From Myrica gale (lineage: Eukaryota > Streptophyta > Magnoliopsida > Fagales > Myricaceae): a stretch of 64,000 bases of DNA. The notes beneath the pieces are model-generated. The model was given only the letters and a program-made list of their open reading frames with translations, was not told the origin of the DNA and did not search any database. The position numbers were made by a program, and so were the translations under genes. Where the stretch lies: positions 23,698,201 through 23,762,200 of the forward strand of contig OZ005603.1 in assembly GCA_963930655.1 (NCBI GenBank). The letters are read 5' to 3'. Positions 10,608 to 20,236 of the stretch are shown in pieces. The number at the start of each line of letters is the position of its first letter. The stretch's first letter is position 1.

Positions 10608-10877
10608 AGATTTACCATATGCATCTGCAATCGGCAGTTTGATGTATGCTTAGGTCTGTACTAGACCTGATATTGCATTAGCAGTTGGTATACTGGGAAG
10701 ATACGTGCTGGATTTACGATCCTGGGACCTGTGGGTTATGGGCCCACCACGCTTCCGCTGCGCCACTCTGATATTAGATTTACCATATGCATCTGCAATC
10801 GGCAGTTTGATGTATGCTTAGGTCTGTACTAGACCTGATATTGCATTAGCAGTTGGTACACTGGGAAGATACGTGCT
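10608..10877 (+). repeat. 102-bp direct repeat flanking a tRNA-derived insert
   Basis: 10608-10709 and 10776-10877 are the same 102-base copia pol segment with one visible difference (TATACTGGG versus TACACTGGG). The 66 bases between them are mostly an antisense copy of initiator tRNA-Met. Confidence 0.9.
10717..10772 (-). tRNA. Partial initiator tRNA-Met sequence (nt 1-56), retro-derived
   Basis: The minus strand reads ATCAGAGTGGCGCAGCGGAA and continues through the CAT anticodon loop (GGGCCCATAACCC) to CAGGATCG. As I recall plant initiator tRNA-Met, all 56 bases match nucleotides 1-56: acceptor 5-prime strand, D arm, anticodon arm, variable loop and half of the T arm. The 3-prime T arm and acceptor are missing, so it is not a working tRNA gene. 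It lies inside a copia relic whose primer binding site uses this very tRNA. Its edge coincides with CGATCC, which also occurs in the element's own pol sequence at 10899-10904. Confidence 0.9.
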
Positions 10878-10889
10878 ATGAAGCCACTA

Positions 10890-11450
10890 CACAATTTACG
10901 ATCCGAATATAAAGAAATTAGATCCAAAGACAACCAGCGGATTTTTTATCGGCTATCCAGTAAACTCCAAAGGATTTAGATTTTACTGTCCTACACATAA
11001 TACTAAGATTGTTGAATCAGGAAATGCTAAGTTTTTAGAGGATATTGAACCTAGTGCAAATTCCGAAAGGGTTGAATTTAAAGAAGCACAAGAGTTGTCT
11101 GAATCTTCTCCTTCTGGAGAAAGATTGTTTGTGTTTAGGAAAGATCAAATTGATTATCCTGAACCACAACCAGTTAAAGAAGAGCCAACTCATACAGAAC
11201 AGGTTCAGACTGAGTCTACCCAACCTCTGCAAGATGTTGAGGAAGTAGAATTAAGACGATCCTTTAGAATAAGGAAATCAACAATCCCTAGTGATTATGT
11301 TGTATACCTTCAAGAGTCTGACTTTGATGTTGGACCTAAAAGGGATCCAAATACGTTTTCACAGGCCATGAATGGAGATAACTCCATGTTGTGGTTTGAT
11401 GCCATGAAGGAAGAGATGGAATCTATGGCAAAGAATCAAGTCTGGGATCT
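10890..11450 (+). pseudogene. Copia integrase C-terminal and hinge segment
   Basis: Encodes KKLDPKTTSGFFIGYPVNSK and GFRFYCPTHNTKIVES, the conserved copia integrase tail, then the acidic hinge and RRSFRIRKSTIPSDYVVYLQ leading to MESMAKNQVWDL, the beginning of RT. Part of the broken element at 9095-11455. Confidence 0.8.
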
Positions 11451-12175
11451 CAGATGGAGATAACTCCAATTTAGATTCGGAGAAAGAGAGCCGAAGAGAG
11501 AGAGAGAGAGAAAGACATGTGGCCTGTGGTTGTGGTGTGGACCGTGGTCCCCGTGTGGAGAAGGAGAGATCTCAGATGACAGAGAGCTGAGAGGGATGGA
11601 GTCGGAGAGGGCCGAGACTCCAGAGGCAGAAAGGGAAGGGGGAGAGATGGCGCAAGGCGACGCAAGCGGTGGCAGCTTGGGGGGGACTGACGGCGGCGAT
11701 AGCAAGTGGCAGCCAATGAGCTGGGTTAGGTTTAGTTTTTGCGAAGGGGGAGAATGACTGTGATTTTCGTGAAGTTCGAGTGGGGGGAATGTGGATGAAG
11801 CTGAATATTTCGTGGAGATTTCAGTGAACCGCGCGTTTCACTGTATTATTTTATTTGTAGTTTTTTAATAAACAATTTATATTTTGTAGTTATACATTTT
11901 TAGTAAATTAAAAGTAGTTGTAAATCATAATAGTATTTGAAAATCTTTATATTTAGTATTAAATACATATCATATTATTTAATACTTTTGTATAACTAGT
12001 GTAATAAAAATTAGGGATAAATGCCAAATTGGGCCTTGTAATATACGCGAAAATCGTTTTGGTCCCTGTGATAAGAGAATCATAAATTCAGTCCCTATAA
12101 TACCCCTTTTGTTTCGCCGTTTGTCCCTCCTTCCCACTCCGTTAGCTTATTTGACAGAAATGATTCCACGTCGTC

Positions 12176-12530
12176 CCTTCCCTCCAAATCCCGCTCCAGA
12201 GTGACTTGCAGAATCATATCCCTCCCTGCCCTCACCTTGTCGCCATCCAGGACTTCGTAAGTCATATCAATGTTATGTAAACGATTGCAGAACCGTGCAA
12301 TATCCAGCATCTGCGAGTTTGACATTTGCAGTAGCTCATGCCTCTCCTCATCCTCCATCTCCACCAAATCAAACACGATCTCTATACTTTTTCCAGCGTT
12401 TTCTTGGCATCTTCTCGCCAATTCCTTTGTGAAGTGTGGAAGCTGTAGAAGCATGGAGCATACCCTGTGTCACCATTTGGATCACTTCCATTGCAAGAAG
12501 AGCAAGACTCAGCCATCCATTGCCTGAAGC
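12176..12530 (-). pseudogene. Captured BRR2 (U5 snRNP 200-kDa helicase) gene fragment
   Basis: The minus strand encodes MLLQLPHFTKELARRCQENA, GKSIEIVFDLVEMEDEERHE, LLQMSNSQMLDIARFCNRLH and VTLERDLEGR, closely matching the Sec63-type domain of BRR2, the Ski2-like RNA helicase that unwinds U4/U6 in the spliceosome. In a neighbouring frame just upstream it encodes NGWLSLALLAMEVIQMVTQG, the preceding BRR2 segment. The two parts are out of frame and a short stretch that follows QGM in BRR2 is missing, so the copy is broken. Downstream of EGR the frame runs into the MULE terminal repeat. About 115 of over 2000 residues are represented; no helicase motor motif is included. Confidence 0.87.
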
Positions 12531-12940
12531 AATCTACTTTGCAGAAAGAAGCACCTCTCGCCAATATCAATCTTCTTTGCCCAACAACGATGGAAGGTTG
12601 ATCGTTAAAATCAATGGCCCACGACAATAGTTGCAGTAATTAAATTCATGCGATGGGAAATGCCGTGTTTACATATTTGAATGAGTGAATAAATCTTGTA
12701 AAGCTACTGTCGTGTTAACATCAATCTTGCAAAGCTACTGCCGTCATTCAAGTGATTCCATCTGCACAAAGCACATGGGGGAAGGACAGATTCATGGTTG
12801 CAAATATCTCATGAAAGCTCCAGCAGTAATGATAGGTTATACTAAACCTGTTAAACGGAACTGCTCGCCCCTGCAAACGGAACGATTGCCATGCACTACT
12901 ATGCCGCCACCAGTCCAGTTCGACACAGCGCAGTGCCACA

Positions 12941-13369
12941 ACTAAGTCAGCCAAACTGGGCAAGAGGTGGATGGAGTTTCAGGGAAGCAACAACTGGGAA
13001 GGCCTGCTTGATCCTCTGGACGACAACCTGCACAATGAAATCCTGCGGTACGGACATCGAATGACGTGTTTTTTTTGCAACGGTGCGATGGAAAAAGTCT
13101 TTGGTAAGCACTCAAGAGACGGGGGCATGCATGCTTTTTTCGAAGACGACTCGCTTTTGTATTACCGACTGAATTTTGCTGTCACCCAATATAAGGATAA
13201 GTTAATGGCAGAAGAAATTCAAAGAGTGGACCAGAGGAGTTTCTTCGTTGAAAGAAGAGAGGAGGAAAATGGGCATGCAGAGGGAGGGAGGGAATGCAGA
13301 GGGTACTTCAAATCTAATAGGATGAAGTTAATACAGAGAAGAGGGTCGAATGAGGGCATAAAATATTGA
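12941..13369 (+). pseudogene. Captured class-I phospholipase A1 fragment within a chimeric ORF
   Basis: 12941-13055 encodes [19 protein letters not shown] and [19 protein letters not shown], matching the segment just before the lipase domain in plastid PLA1-I (DAD1-like) enzymes, which release fatty acids from galactolipids and phospholipids. The lipase GxSxG core is absent. The ATG at 12971 opens 132 codons: the first ~29 are PLA1-derived and the remaining ~100 (charged, ending [14 protein letters not shown]) match nothing I recognise. The result is a new chimeric frame created inside the Pack-MULE. Whether it is transcribed is unknown. Confidence 0.65.
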
Positions 13370-13909
13370 GCTGATGAAGAGATGACATGGCAATAAAGCT
13401 GATTTGGAGTGCATTCCGTCAAGTTAACTAACGAATTCAAAAGAGGGACGAACGACGAAACAAGTGAGCTATTATAGGGACTAAATTTATGGTTTTCATA
13501 TCACAGGGACCAAAACGATTTTCGCGTATATTACAAGGACCAATTTGGCATTTATCCCTAAAAATTACATTACATGTACTTTAATTGTATAAGTTAAATT
13601 CACAATATCTTTTTTTGGAAAAAAAATAATATGTCCTAATTAATTAGTCTTATATTACAAATTATTGAAATATAATTGTTAATTATAATCAATAAAATAT
13701 TCAATTACCATAATAACTATGACCAGATATTAAGTTATGTACTTTAATTGCATAAGCTAATTAATCTCACAATATCTTTTTGTTTGAAATTAAATAATAT
13801 GTCATAATTAAATATTATTATATTACTAATTATTACAAATATATATGCTCATTATAACCATATGATAATAAATGTATAAACTACTTAGATTTAGTCAATA
13901 AAAATAAAA

Positions 13910-14139
13910 GGATAAATGCAAAATTGGTCCCTGTGCTATACTCAAAAATCGATTTAGTCCCTGTGATATGAAAAACATCGATTTAGTCCTTGTGATTTCA
14001 GAAAGTGATAAAATCAGTCCCTGATAGAGGACCAATAACAAACGAAATAGAATCACAAGGACTAAATCGATGCTTTTTATATCACAGGGACTAAATCGAT
14101 TTTTGCGTATAGCACATGGACTGATTTTGCATTTATCCC
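13910..14139. mobile_element. MULE-type MITE
   Basis: A 230-base palindromic element with ends GGATAAATGCAAAATTGGTCC and its complement, flanked by a direct repeat AAAAATAAAA (13900-13909 and 14140-14149). Its termini are variants of those on the Pack-MULE at 12014-13558, so the two probably share a transposase source. Confidence 0.75.
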
Positions 14140-14359
14140 AAAAATAAAATTACTATAAAAGTCATAGATATAACTTTCATAACATTATTTCTAATTTCAT
14201 ATAACAACTTTAATTTTCATAAAACTACTTTTAATTCTATATTTTATTAAGTAGGTCTTCTAAAGTTTTTTTAAACACGTGACAAAATAAAAATATGTAT
14301 TAAAAGGAATAAAATAATTATTAACATTAAATAACATATAATTATAGATTTTTTTAATT

Positions 14360-14560
14360 GTTTTCAACAGTACCGCGTTTTTAACAAAAATGCCGCTATA
14401 GGTATACCTTTAACACCGGTTTGTTTCAAAACCGCTGCTAAAGGTACGAGATACAGCGGTGGTCAGTGTGACCTCCGCTATAGACCCAAATTTTTAAGCA
14501 GCGCTTGCGGACGCAACCGCTGCTAAAACAAAACCCCACAGCGGCGGTCAGCAACTGCTT
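14360..14560. repeat. Subterminal repeat field of the second CACTA
   Basis: Motifs ACCGCTGCTAAAGGT, ATACAGCGGTGGTCA, AACCGCTGCTAAAAC and ACAGCGGCGGTCAGC in mixed orientation, more diverged than those of the first CACTA. Confidence 0.7.
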
Positions 14561-14570
14561 GTCTAGAGAA

Positions 14571-15050
14571 TATATATTAGACGAACTCAAACAATTTTTT
14601 TCGGAGGCATAGAACATTCTTACCATGTTTTAAATCAATATATATTATCCTGTAAACCGACTTCAGATTATGCAAACAACCCATGAACAAGGTAACATCT
14701 CTCTCTCTCTGACAAAAAGTTATAAGGCTCGAGCATTCTGAATTGTGTAGTTATTGAATTCTTAAAAGATACTAAGTAGATAATAGTAAAGGCTAGATTT
14801 CTAGAGTTGTTCATATTCTCGAGCATGGTTGAAGTACTGCTAAACGTGTTTATCGAAACTCGAATCTTTTTATTGACTCGGTGTTTGGATGTGGATTATT
14901 TTCTATCTCTGTACGTTTTATTTGTACTCGATCATAACATAACCATAATAAGTTGGATCTAAATTAAGAGCTCTATATAAATTAATTACATAAGGGATCA
15001 AAATAAACATTAAAATCTCAACTATGAGACAAAATCATAGTTAGCCCTAT
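14571..15050. other. No gene seen
   Basis: A/T-rich spacer with a short CT microsatellite near 14699-14710. No coding signal or repeat structure recognised. Confidence 0.5.
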
Positions 15051-15058
15051 ATCTATAG

Positions 15059-16299
15059 TTCGGGTTGCAAAACCACGGGGTAGGTGCCGGTTTTGGCCAA
15101 AACTGGCACCTACACCGGGTAGGCCGATTTTTAAATAATTGTCACCTACACCTACACCGTTAAGGTAAAAAACCGACCCTTAGAGGTGACAATTTTCGGT
15201 TATCCTACATTCATATTGAGCCACTTTTGTAGCATTTTACGCACTTGGCCCAATGTATTTTTTTTCTTTTTTCTTCCATTAATCGCATATCAATAAAATC
15301 TAAACTAATGAAATCCAAATTCCAAAATCAATAAAATTAAAAGATCATCTTAAAAGATAAGATGAGAATTTAAAATCCAAAGTAATAGAGACGCCACTAT
15401 AAGTAGAAACTATTACCTTTTGAAAAATCTAGTTTAGACCCTAACAACACTTATAGGGGAGAATATGTATTTTCCATCTAATTAACAAATCAATAACAAT
15501 TTTAAAACATGTTCAAAACCTAGTAGGGTTTCCCTTGGTTTTACAAGGAAAATCCAAAAATTCAGCAATATTTGAAATTTGCCAGAAGGCGCTCGAGCGC
15601 TCGTCAAACGCTTATGACTCTGTCTGAATTTTTTCCAAAGGCGCTTGAGCGTTTGTCAAACGCTGGTCAAACGTCATGACTCTGTCTGAATTTTTGAACT
15701 AAAATGTAATTGAGTGACTGATTTTGCAAGCATGGTATACATTTAATAGTGATTTTTCAATTTTAGAAATTTAGACAATTTGTTAAAATTTCATAAAAAC
15801 TCATACATTGATTTTAAAATTTTTCGTGGTAGAATCTCGACCTCTTGACTTATATTATGCGATGTACTTACCAAAGTTTGACATTAAACTCTTTAATTAG
15901 GATTCCAATGCCTTCATATATACCATTCTAAATACAATAAATATGTAATTTTTTCTACAAACTAAATAACTAGTTCATTCACCTAGCAAGCTTCTTGTTA
16001 CCAAACTTGAATGTAAGTATTTGATTAGACAAAACCAACAACAAATCTCAAATATTCAAGTGTAACTAAACTATTGAGTAGACCTTGTCATGCTTCTAGA
16101 ATACTACGTGAAGGGGTGAAACTAAACTATTGAGTAGAAACTAAACTAAAAAAACTAAAAAAAATAATCTCAGTTTCCCGGTACCTGGGAACCCGAAGCC
16201 GGGTAATCCAGGAACCGTCGGTTTTAAAAAAAAAACTAAACCTACACGGGCACCGGATTCCCGGTGCTACATGAATTTTCCGGTGGCATTGTGCAGCCT
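15059..16299. mobile_element. Non-autonomous hAT element
   Basis: Flanked by an 8-bp direct repeat ATCTATAG (15051-15058 and 16300-16307), the hAT target duplication size. The ends form imperfect inverted repeats, GGGTTGCAAAACCACGGGG on the left against the complement of CCGGTGGCATTGTGCAGCC on the right. It has a family-specific GGTGCCGGTTTTGGCC palindrome near the left end, related to 28896-29000. The interior carries repeats of GCGCTTGAGCG / GCGCTCGAGCG (15590-15670) and no transposase. Confidence 0.8.
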
Positions 16300-16307
16300 A
16301 TCTATAG

Positions 16308-16977
16308 TGTAAAATAAATTTTGTACCCGCTATTATTAAAATGACAATTTGAGCCCTTTATCTTTTGAGAATTATCAATGTACGCCTACGTCCAAATGAG
16401 ACAGAAAAATATGCAAAATGACTGAAATGCCCCTCCAAGTTATTTTTTTTTAAAATAAAAATGTAAAAAATAATTTTTTTTAAAAATAAATTATTGAAAT
16501 AGAGTTTTAGTCGTGTAGTTAAAAATTTTTTTAACACTTCAAAAGTTAAAGGGCTTAAATCGCTTTTTTTTATAATAACGATTACAAAATTGATTTTGAC
16601 TTACAAGGACTAAGTATGACTTTTTCTATGATACAAAGGCCTTATAGTTTCCAGGAAAATGGGGGAAAAGAACTTCTGTTCATGGTAAGATTGATTCGCA
16701 TACATGTGCCGCGCGCTCATGAGATGACTAGCTCTCGAGCAGGTAAGGCACGCTAAAGTGGTGGGCACCCAGCAAGCATAACCCAAGTCTTCTGGTAGTG
16801 TCTATTTTGAAGCCGGACTCGTCTGTTTGTCTTGCAAGCCGCAATAGCACTCGTGTGCCCCATGAAACGAACTCATGTTTGTTCCTTGTCTTTTTGTATT
16901 ACGTCGATAAGAATCAATCGTGCTTTTCGAATTGTTGTCAACTTGTCAACCAAATCAAAACGGCAGCCGCGCAATGC
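16308..16977. other. Upstream region of the first UGT gene
   Basis: A/T-rich up to about 16640, then more balanced composition. No coding exon is identified; this stretch would hold the promoter of the gene at 17156. Confidence 0.45.
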
Positions 16978-16980
16978 CAA

Positions 16981-16988
16981 TATATACA
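16981..16988 (+). promoter_or_regulatory. Candidate TATA box of the first UGT gene
   Basis: TATATACA lies 168 bases upstream of the chosen ATG, which would give a 5-prime leader of about 130-145 bases. Proposed on spacing alone. Confidence 0.35.
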
Positions 16989-17155
16989 CGTCAGACTTAT
17001 TTGAGCCAAATACTTTTTGTTTAACGACTACACAATTTTTGCAGCAAAAACCATACACTCTTCGGGTTATAATTTATAGTTCTTGCTACACTAGCCAACT
17101 CTTGGTTCAGCTCTTGCAGTTCCATCTCTCTCGAAGTACAGACACAGTACTGATC

Positions 17156-18817
17156 ATGGAGAAGGCCGATCTCCTAAAGCGGCCTCATGCTATTATGTTT
17201 CCCTACCCTCTTCAAGGCCATGTAATCCCCTTCGTCCATCTAGCCATAAAGCTTGCAACCAAGGGCTTCACCATCACCTTCGTCAACACCCTCTCAATCC
17301 ACCACCAAATAACCAAATCCCAATCTGCTATAGCTGGAGATAACATCTTTGCCGAAGCCAGTAAATCTGGTCTAGACATACGTTACACGACCATCAGCGA
17401 CGGCTTTCCACTAGGGTTCGATCGGTCCCTGAACCACGACCAGTTCATGGAGGGTGTTTTACACGTCTTCTCGGCCCACGTCGATGATCTCGTGGGAAGA
17501 ATGGTCCACTCCGACCCTTCCGTCACTTGCTTGATTGCAGACACCTTTTTCGTGTGGCCGTCGATGATCGCCAAGAAGTACAACCTTGTTAATGTTTCTT
17601 TCTGGACTGAACCAGCTCTGGTTCTTACTCTCTACTATCACTTGGATCTCCTCATAAAAAATGGTCATTTTGCTTCTCAAGGTACTTACGTAAACCCCTT
17701 TTCTTTTCTGACCTCACAGTTCTCCTTATTGTTTCAAATTATACATCCTTATAAATCTTTATTGCTCTATAAACAAAATTATAGATCCTTATGATTTATA
17801 TGTAAATCTTTACTTTTTTTTTTTTTTTTATGTTTTACTCTTTGATATATATCATCACTAGATAATCGTGAGGACCCCGTCGATTATATACCTGGTGTGA
17901 GAACCATCGAACCAAAGGACTTGATGTCTTATATTCAAGCGACCGAGAACATTTCGACGGTGGTGCACCGTATCATATACAGGGCGTTTAAGGACGTAAA
18001 GAAAGCGGACTTCATCGTTTGTAACACTGTCCAAGAGCTTGAGTCCGAGACAATCGCAGCTTTGCAAGAAAAGCAGCCAATATATGCAATTGGACCTATT
18101 TTCCCTACTGGGTTTTCCAAGAACAATATTATTGTGCCTACTAGCCTGTGGTCCGAGTCAGACTGCACCCACTGGCTCCACACCAAGCCACATGGCTCGG
18201 TTCTGTATGTTTCGTTTGGTAGTTATGCTCATGTTAGCAAGCAAGACATTGTAGAGATTGCCTATGGGCTTTTACTTAGCGGAGTGAGTTTTATTTGGGT
18301 GCTTCGCCCTGATGTTGTAAAATCCGACGAGCTTGACTTCCTGCCCGCTGGATTTGAGGATGACATCAAAGGTAGAGGGTTGATCATACCGTGGTGCCAT
18401 CAGATTGATGTGATCTCGCATCCGGCCATTGGAGGCTTCCTAAGCCACTGCGGGTGGAATTCAATATTGGAAAGCATTTGGTGCAATGTTCCATTCTTGT
18501 GCTTCCCTTTGCTAACTGACCAATTCACAAACAGAAAGCTAGTGGTCGATGACTGGAGAATCGGACTTGATCTTCATGACAAGAAGGCCGTAATCTCAAG
18601 GGAGGAGGTTGCAGAAAAGATTAACCGAGTGATGAGTGGAAAAGTAGCCGAAGAATTGAGGAGGAATATCAAGGAGCTCAGAAAGATACTGGAAAACACG
18701 TTGAACACCCATGGATCATCGGAAAGGAATCTCAATCAATTCATCAATGATGTGAAAACCAGAATCAGAAAGAAACATGGGATTGTGGCATTAGAACAGT
18801 ACTTGGGTTCAAAGTAG
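17156..18817 (+). CDS. UDP-glycosyltransferase, UGT86A-like (copy 1)
   Basis: Two exons, 17156-17681 and 17862-18817, GT-AG intron of 180 bases splitting codon 176 (CAAG|GT...AG|AT); product 493 residues, the usual length for plant family-1 UGTs. The enzyme moves a sugar, normally glucose from UDP-glucose, to a small acceptor in the cytosol. Seen: catalytic His22 in FPYPLQGHV, the partner Asp129 in CLIADTFF, and the 44-residue PSPG box from Trp353 to Gln396 with HCGWNS intact and a terminal Gln, which usually favours UDP-glucose. The common GVP of the box is NVP here. IMFPYPLQGH, SLNHDQFMEG and IEPKDLMSY are strong UGT86A resemblances. The ATG was chosen by match to copy 2; the frame stays open 108 codons further upstream. 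The acceptor is unknown. Confidence 0.92.
17682..17861 (+). other. Intron of UGT copy 1
   Basis: Starts GTACTTACG and ends TCATCACTAG after a T-rich tract (17810-17830). It contains stop codons in the exon frame, so retention would truncate the protein. Its position is identical to that of copy 2. Confidence 0.9.
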
Positions 18818-19651
18818 ACCCTTCCAATTTGACCAATCATTGTAGCTCAGCAGACTAAGGAGGCCCGATGGTAGAATTGGACTCTTAAGTGCCTGCATGT
18901 CACGTGGGTAGTGGGATTCTCATCCAGATGAGCTAGTACGCCAAATTAACAGTCAAAACTCCATATATTATCATTGCAGGCATCTTCTTCGATATTGTGA
19001 AATTATGTGGTGTGTGTTTTTCTCAGATAGCTCTAAGTCCAGCTGGCCTCTGTGTTTGTGCGTCATTTTTTGTGGTTGCAAGAAGAGTTATCCTCTTGTA
19101 AGATAAGCATTATGAAAATAGAGCACTAGATGGCCCCAGATTGTTTGGAGTCACTATCTCAGCAGCTTTATGCTTGTATTTGTATTCATCAAGGTGTCCC
19201 TATTTAAGGGTATATTGCTCTTCAATATTAATATATCAGCATGGATGAATTAATTTTATTCTGTAAATTAATGAGGTGCACGTGTCTTTCATAACCTACC
19301 GCAGTAAGACTCAGGTTTGGATATTAATATATATGGATAAAATATATTTTGTACCCTCTGACAAAGGCAAATAGTGGGCATACGTTCTCTCCGACTGAAC
19401 CATCTTGTAGGTTGCCGGTTCGGGTCGTGGTTTAGGGTCAAGGTTGTAGTTTTGATTTAATAAGTTGGACCAGGCTCAACAAGGGCTATACACGCCCAGT
19501 CGCCCACCATTGCCTGACAGATCCATTACTTCATCTGACACCAACAAAAAAAAATTGACATCAATCATGAAGATGCATTAATTTGACTTGACAACTACAG
19601 AAATACAACCCAAGTTGATAGAAGAAAAGCTCCGGTCTTTTTTTCTCGTGA
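18818..19651. other. 3-prime flank of UGT copy 1
   Basis: The first ~420 bases may be the 3-prime UTR; no clear AATAAA is seen. No other coding signal up to the MITE at 19652. Confidence 0.45.
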
Positions 19652-19978
19652 TAATTACACTTTGTGCTCCTTATCTTTGGGATCATTTACAATGTGCACC
19701 TCGATTTTTTATTTTTAAAACATTGGACCCCTTATCTTCAACATTTTTGCAATTTGCACCCCATACCTGATTTGGCCGTGTAAATTGACGGATTCCGTCA
19801 AACGTGGGGTACAATGTGTAAATGCCCCCAAAGATAAAGGCATAATGTGTAAATGCCCCCAAAGATAAGTGACACAATGTGTAAATATTTTGACAGAATC
19901 CGTCAATTTAGACGGTAAAATCGGGTACGAGGTACAAATTGTAAATGACCCCAAAGATAAGAAGATAAAGTGTAATTA
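19652..19978. mobile_element. MITE of the TTACACTTTG family
   Basis: A 327-base palindromic element with TAATTACACTTTGTGCTCC at the left and the complement of GATAAAGTGTAATTA at the right, and further nested inverted segments around CCTTATCTTTGGG. Similar ends recur near 33430, 36115, 59915 and 61140. No clear target duplication is visible. Confidence 0.65.
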
Positions 19979-20236
19979 ACTCTTTTTTCTTTTACTTTTT
20001 TGGGTACGCTTTCAATAGGGAGCGGCTCACCAAAGGACAAATATTTCACCAGAGGCGTAACCGCCTTCAGAGATTATCTGTCGCTCCGGTGTCAATCCCG
20101 GCAGCAGTCAACGTTGTAACAGAGGTTCGGTCTCATAGAAAACTTTGGCAGCGACAAGCTACTTGGACGTGGAGCAAGAATGAACACAATACTCAAAAAC
20201 TCTTCTAACTTTTCAATATCAACCGCGCGCGCCAAG
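19979..20236. other. Short spacer, no gene seen
   Basis: Mixed-composition sequence between the MITE and a solo LTR. No feature recognised except the CCAAG target copy at its end. Confidence 0.5.

Larger units (their letters stand above)
9095..11455 (+). mobile_element. Ty1/copia retrotransposon relic, fragmentary
   Basis: A 5-prime LTR and primer binding site are followed by pieces of copia pol: reverse transcriptase at 9777-10465 and the integrase C-terminal/hinge region at 10890-11450. The parts are not in the usual order, and the element is clearly broken, with several breaks. It lies between the two CACTA elements. It contains a near-perfect hairpin (9677-9827) and a tRNA-derived insert (10717-10772). 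No matching second LTR is seen. Confidence 0.85.
12014..13558. mobile_element. Pack-MULE carrying fragments of two host genes
   Basis: Both ends carry a long inverted repeat of about 147 bases (12014-12161 and 13412-13558) starting GGGATAAATGCCAAATTGG. A perfect 9-bp direct repeat, TAAAAATTA, flanks it (12005-12013 and 13559-13567); 9 bp is the Mutator-family target duplication. No MuDR transposase is present. The interior holds a BRR2 helicase piece on the minus strand and a class-I phospholipase A1 piece on the plus strand, plus unassigned DNA. This is the structure of a non-autonomous Pack-MULE. Confidence 0.92.
11456..14570. mobile_element. Second CACTA element, remnant
   Basis: Reproduces the right half of the 510-8310 element: a GA-rich block (11478-11760), a CGCGTTTCACTGT junction, A/T-rich interior with shared words, and a subterminal GCGGCGGTC field at 14360-14560. 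No TTTGTAGTG terminus is present and the left end abuts the copia relic, so both ends are lost or undetected. It has been hit by a Pack-MULE (12014-13558) and a MITE (13910-14139). Confidence 0.7.

Noticed and set aside
10717-10772. A functional tRNA-Met gene
   Set aside because: The 3-prime acceptor strand and half of the T arm are missing, and the piece is embedded between duplicated copia pol segments.
9095-11455. A complete copia element with two LTRs
   Set aside because: Only one LTR is present and the coding parts are fragmentary and out of order.
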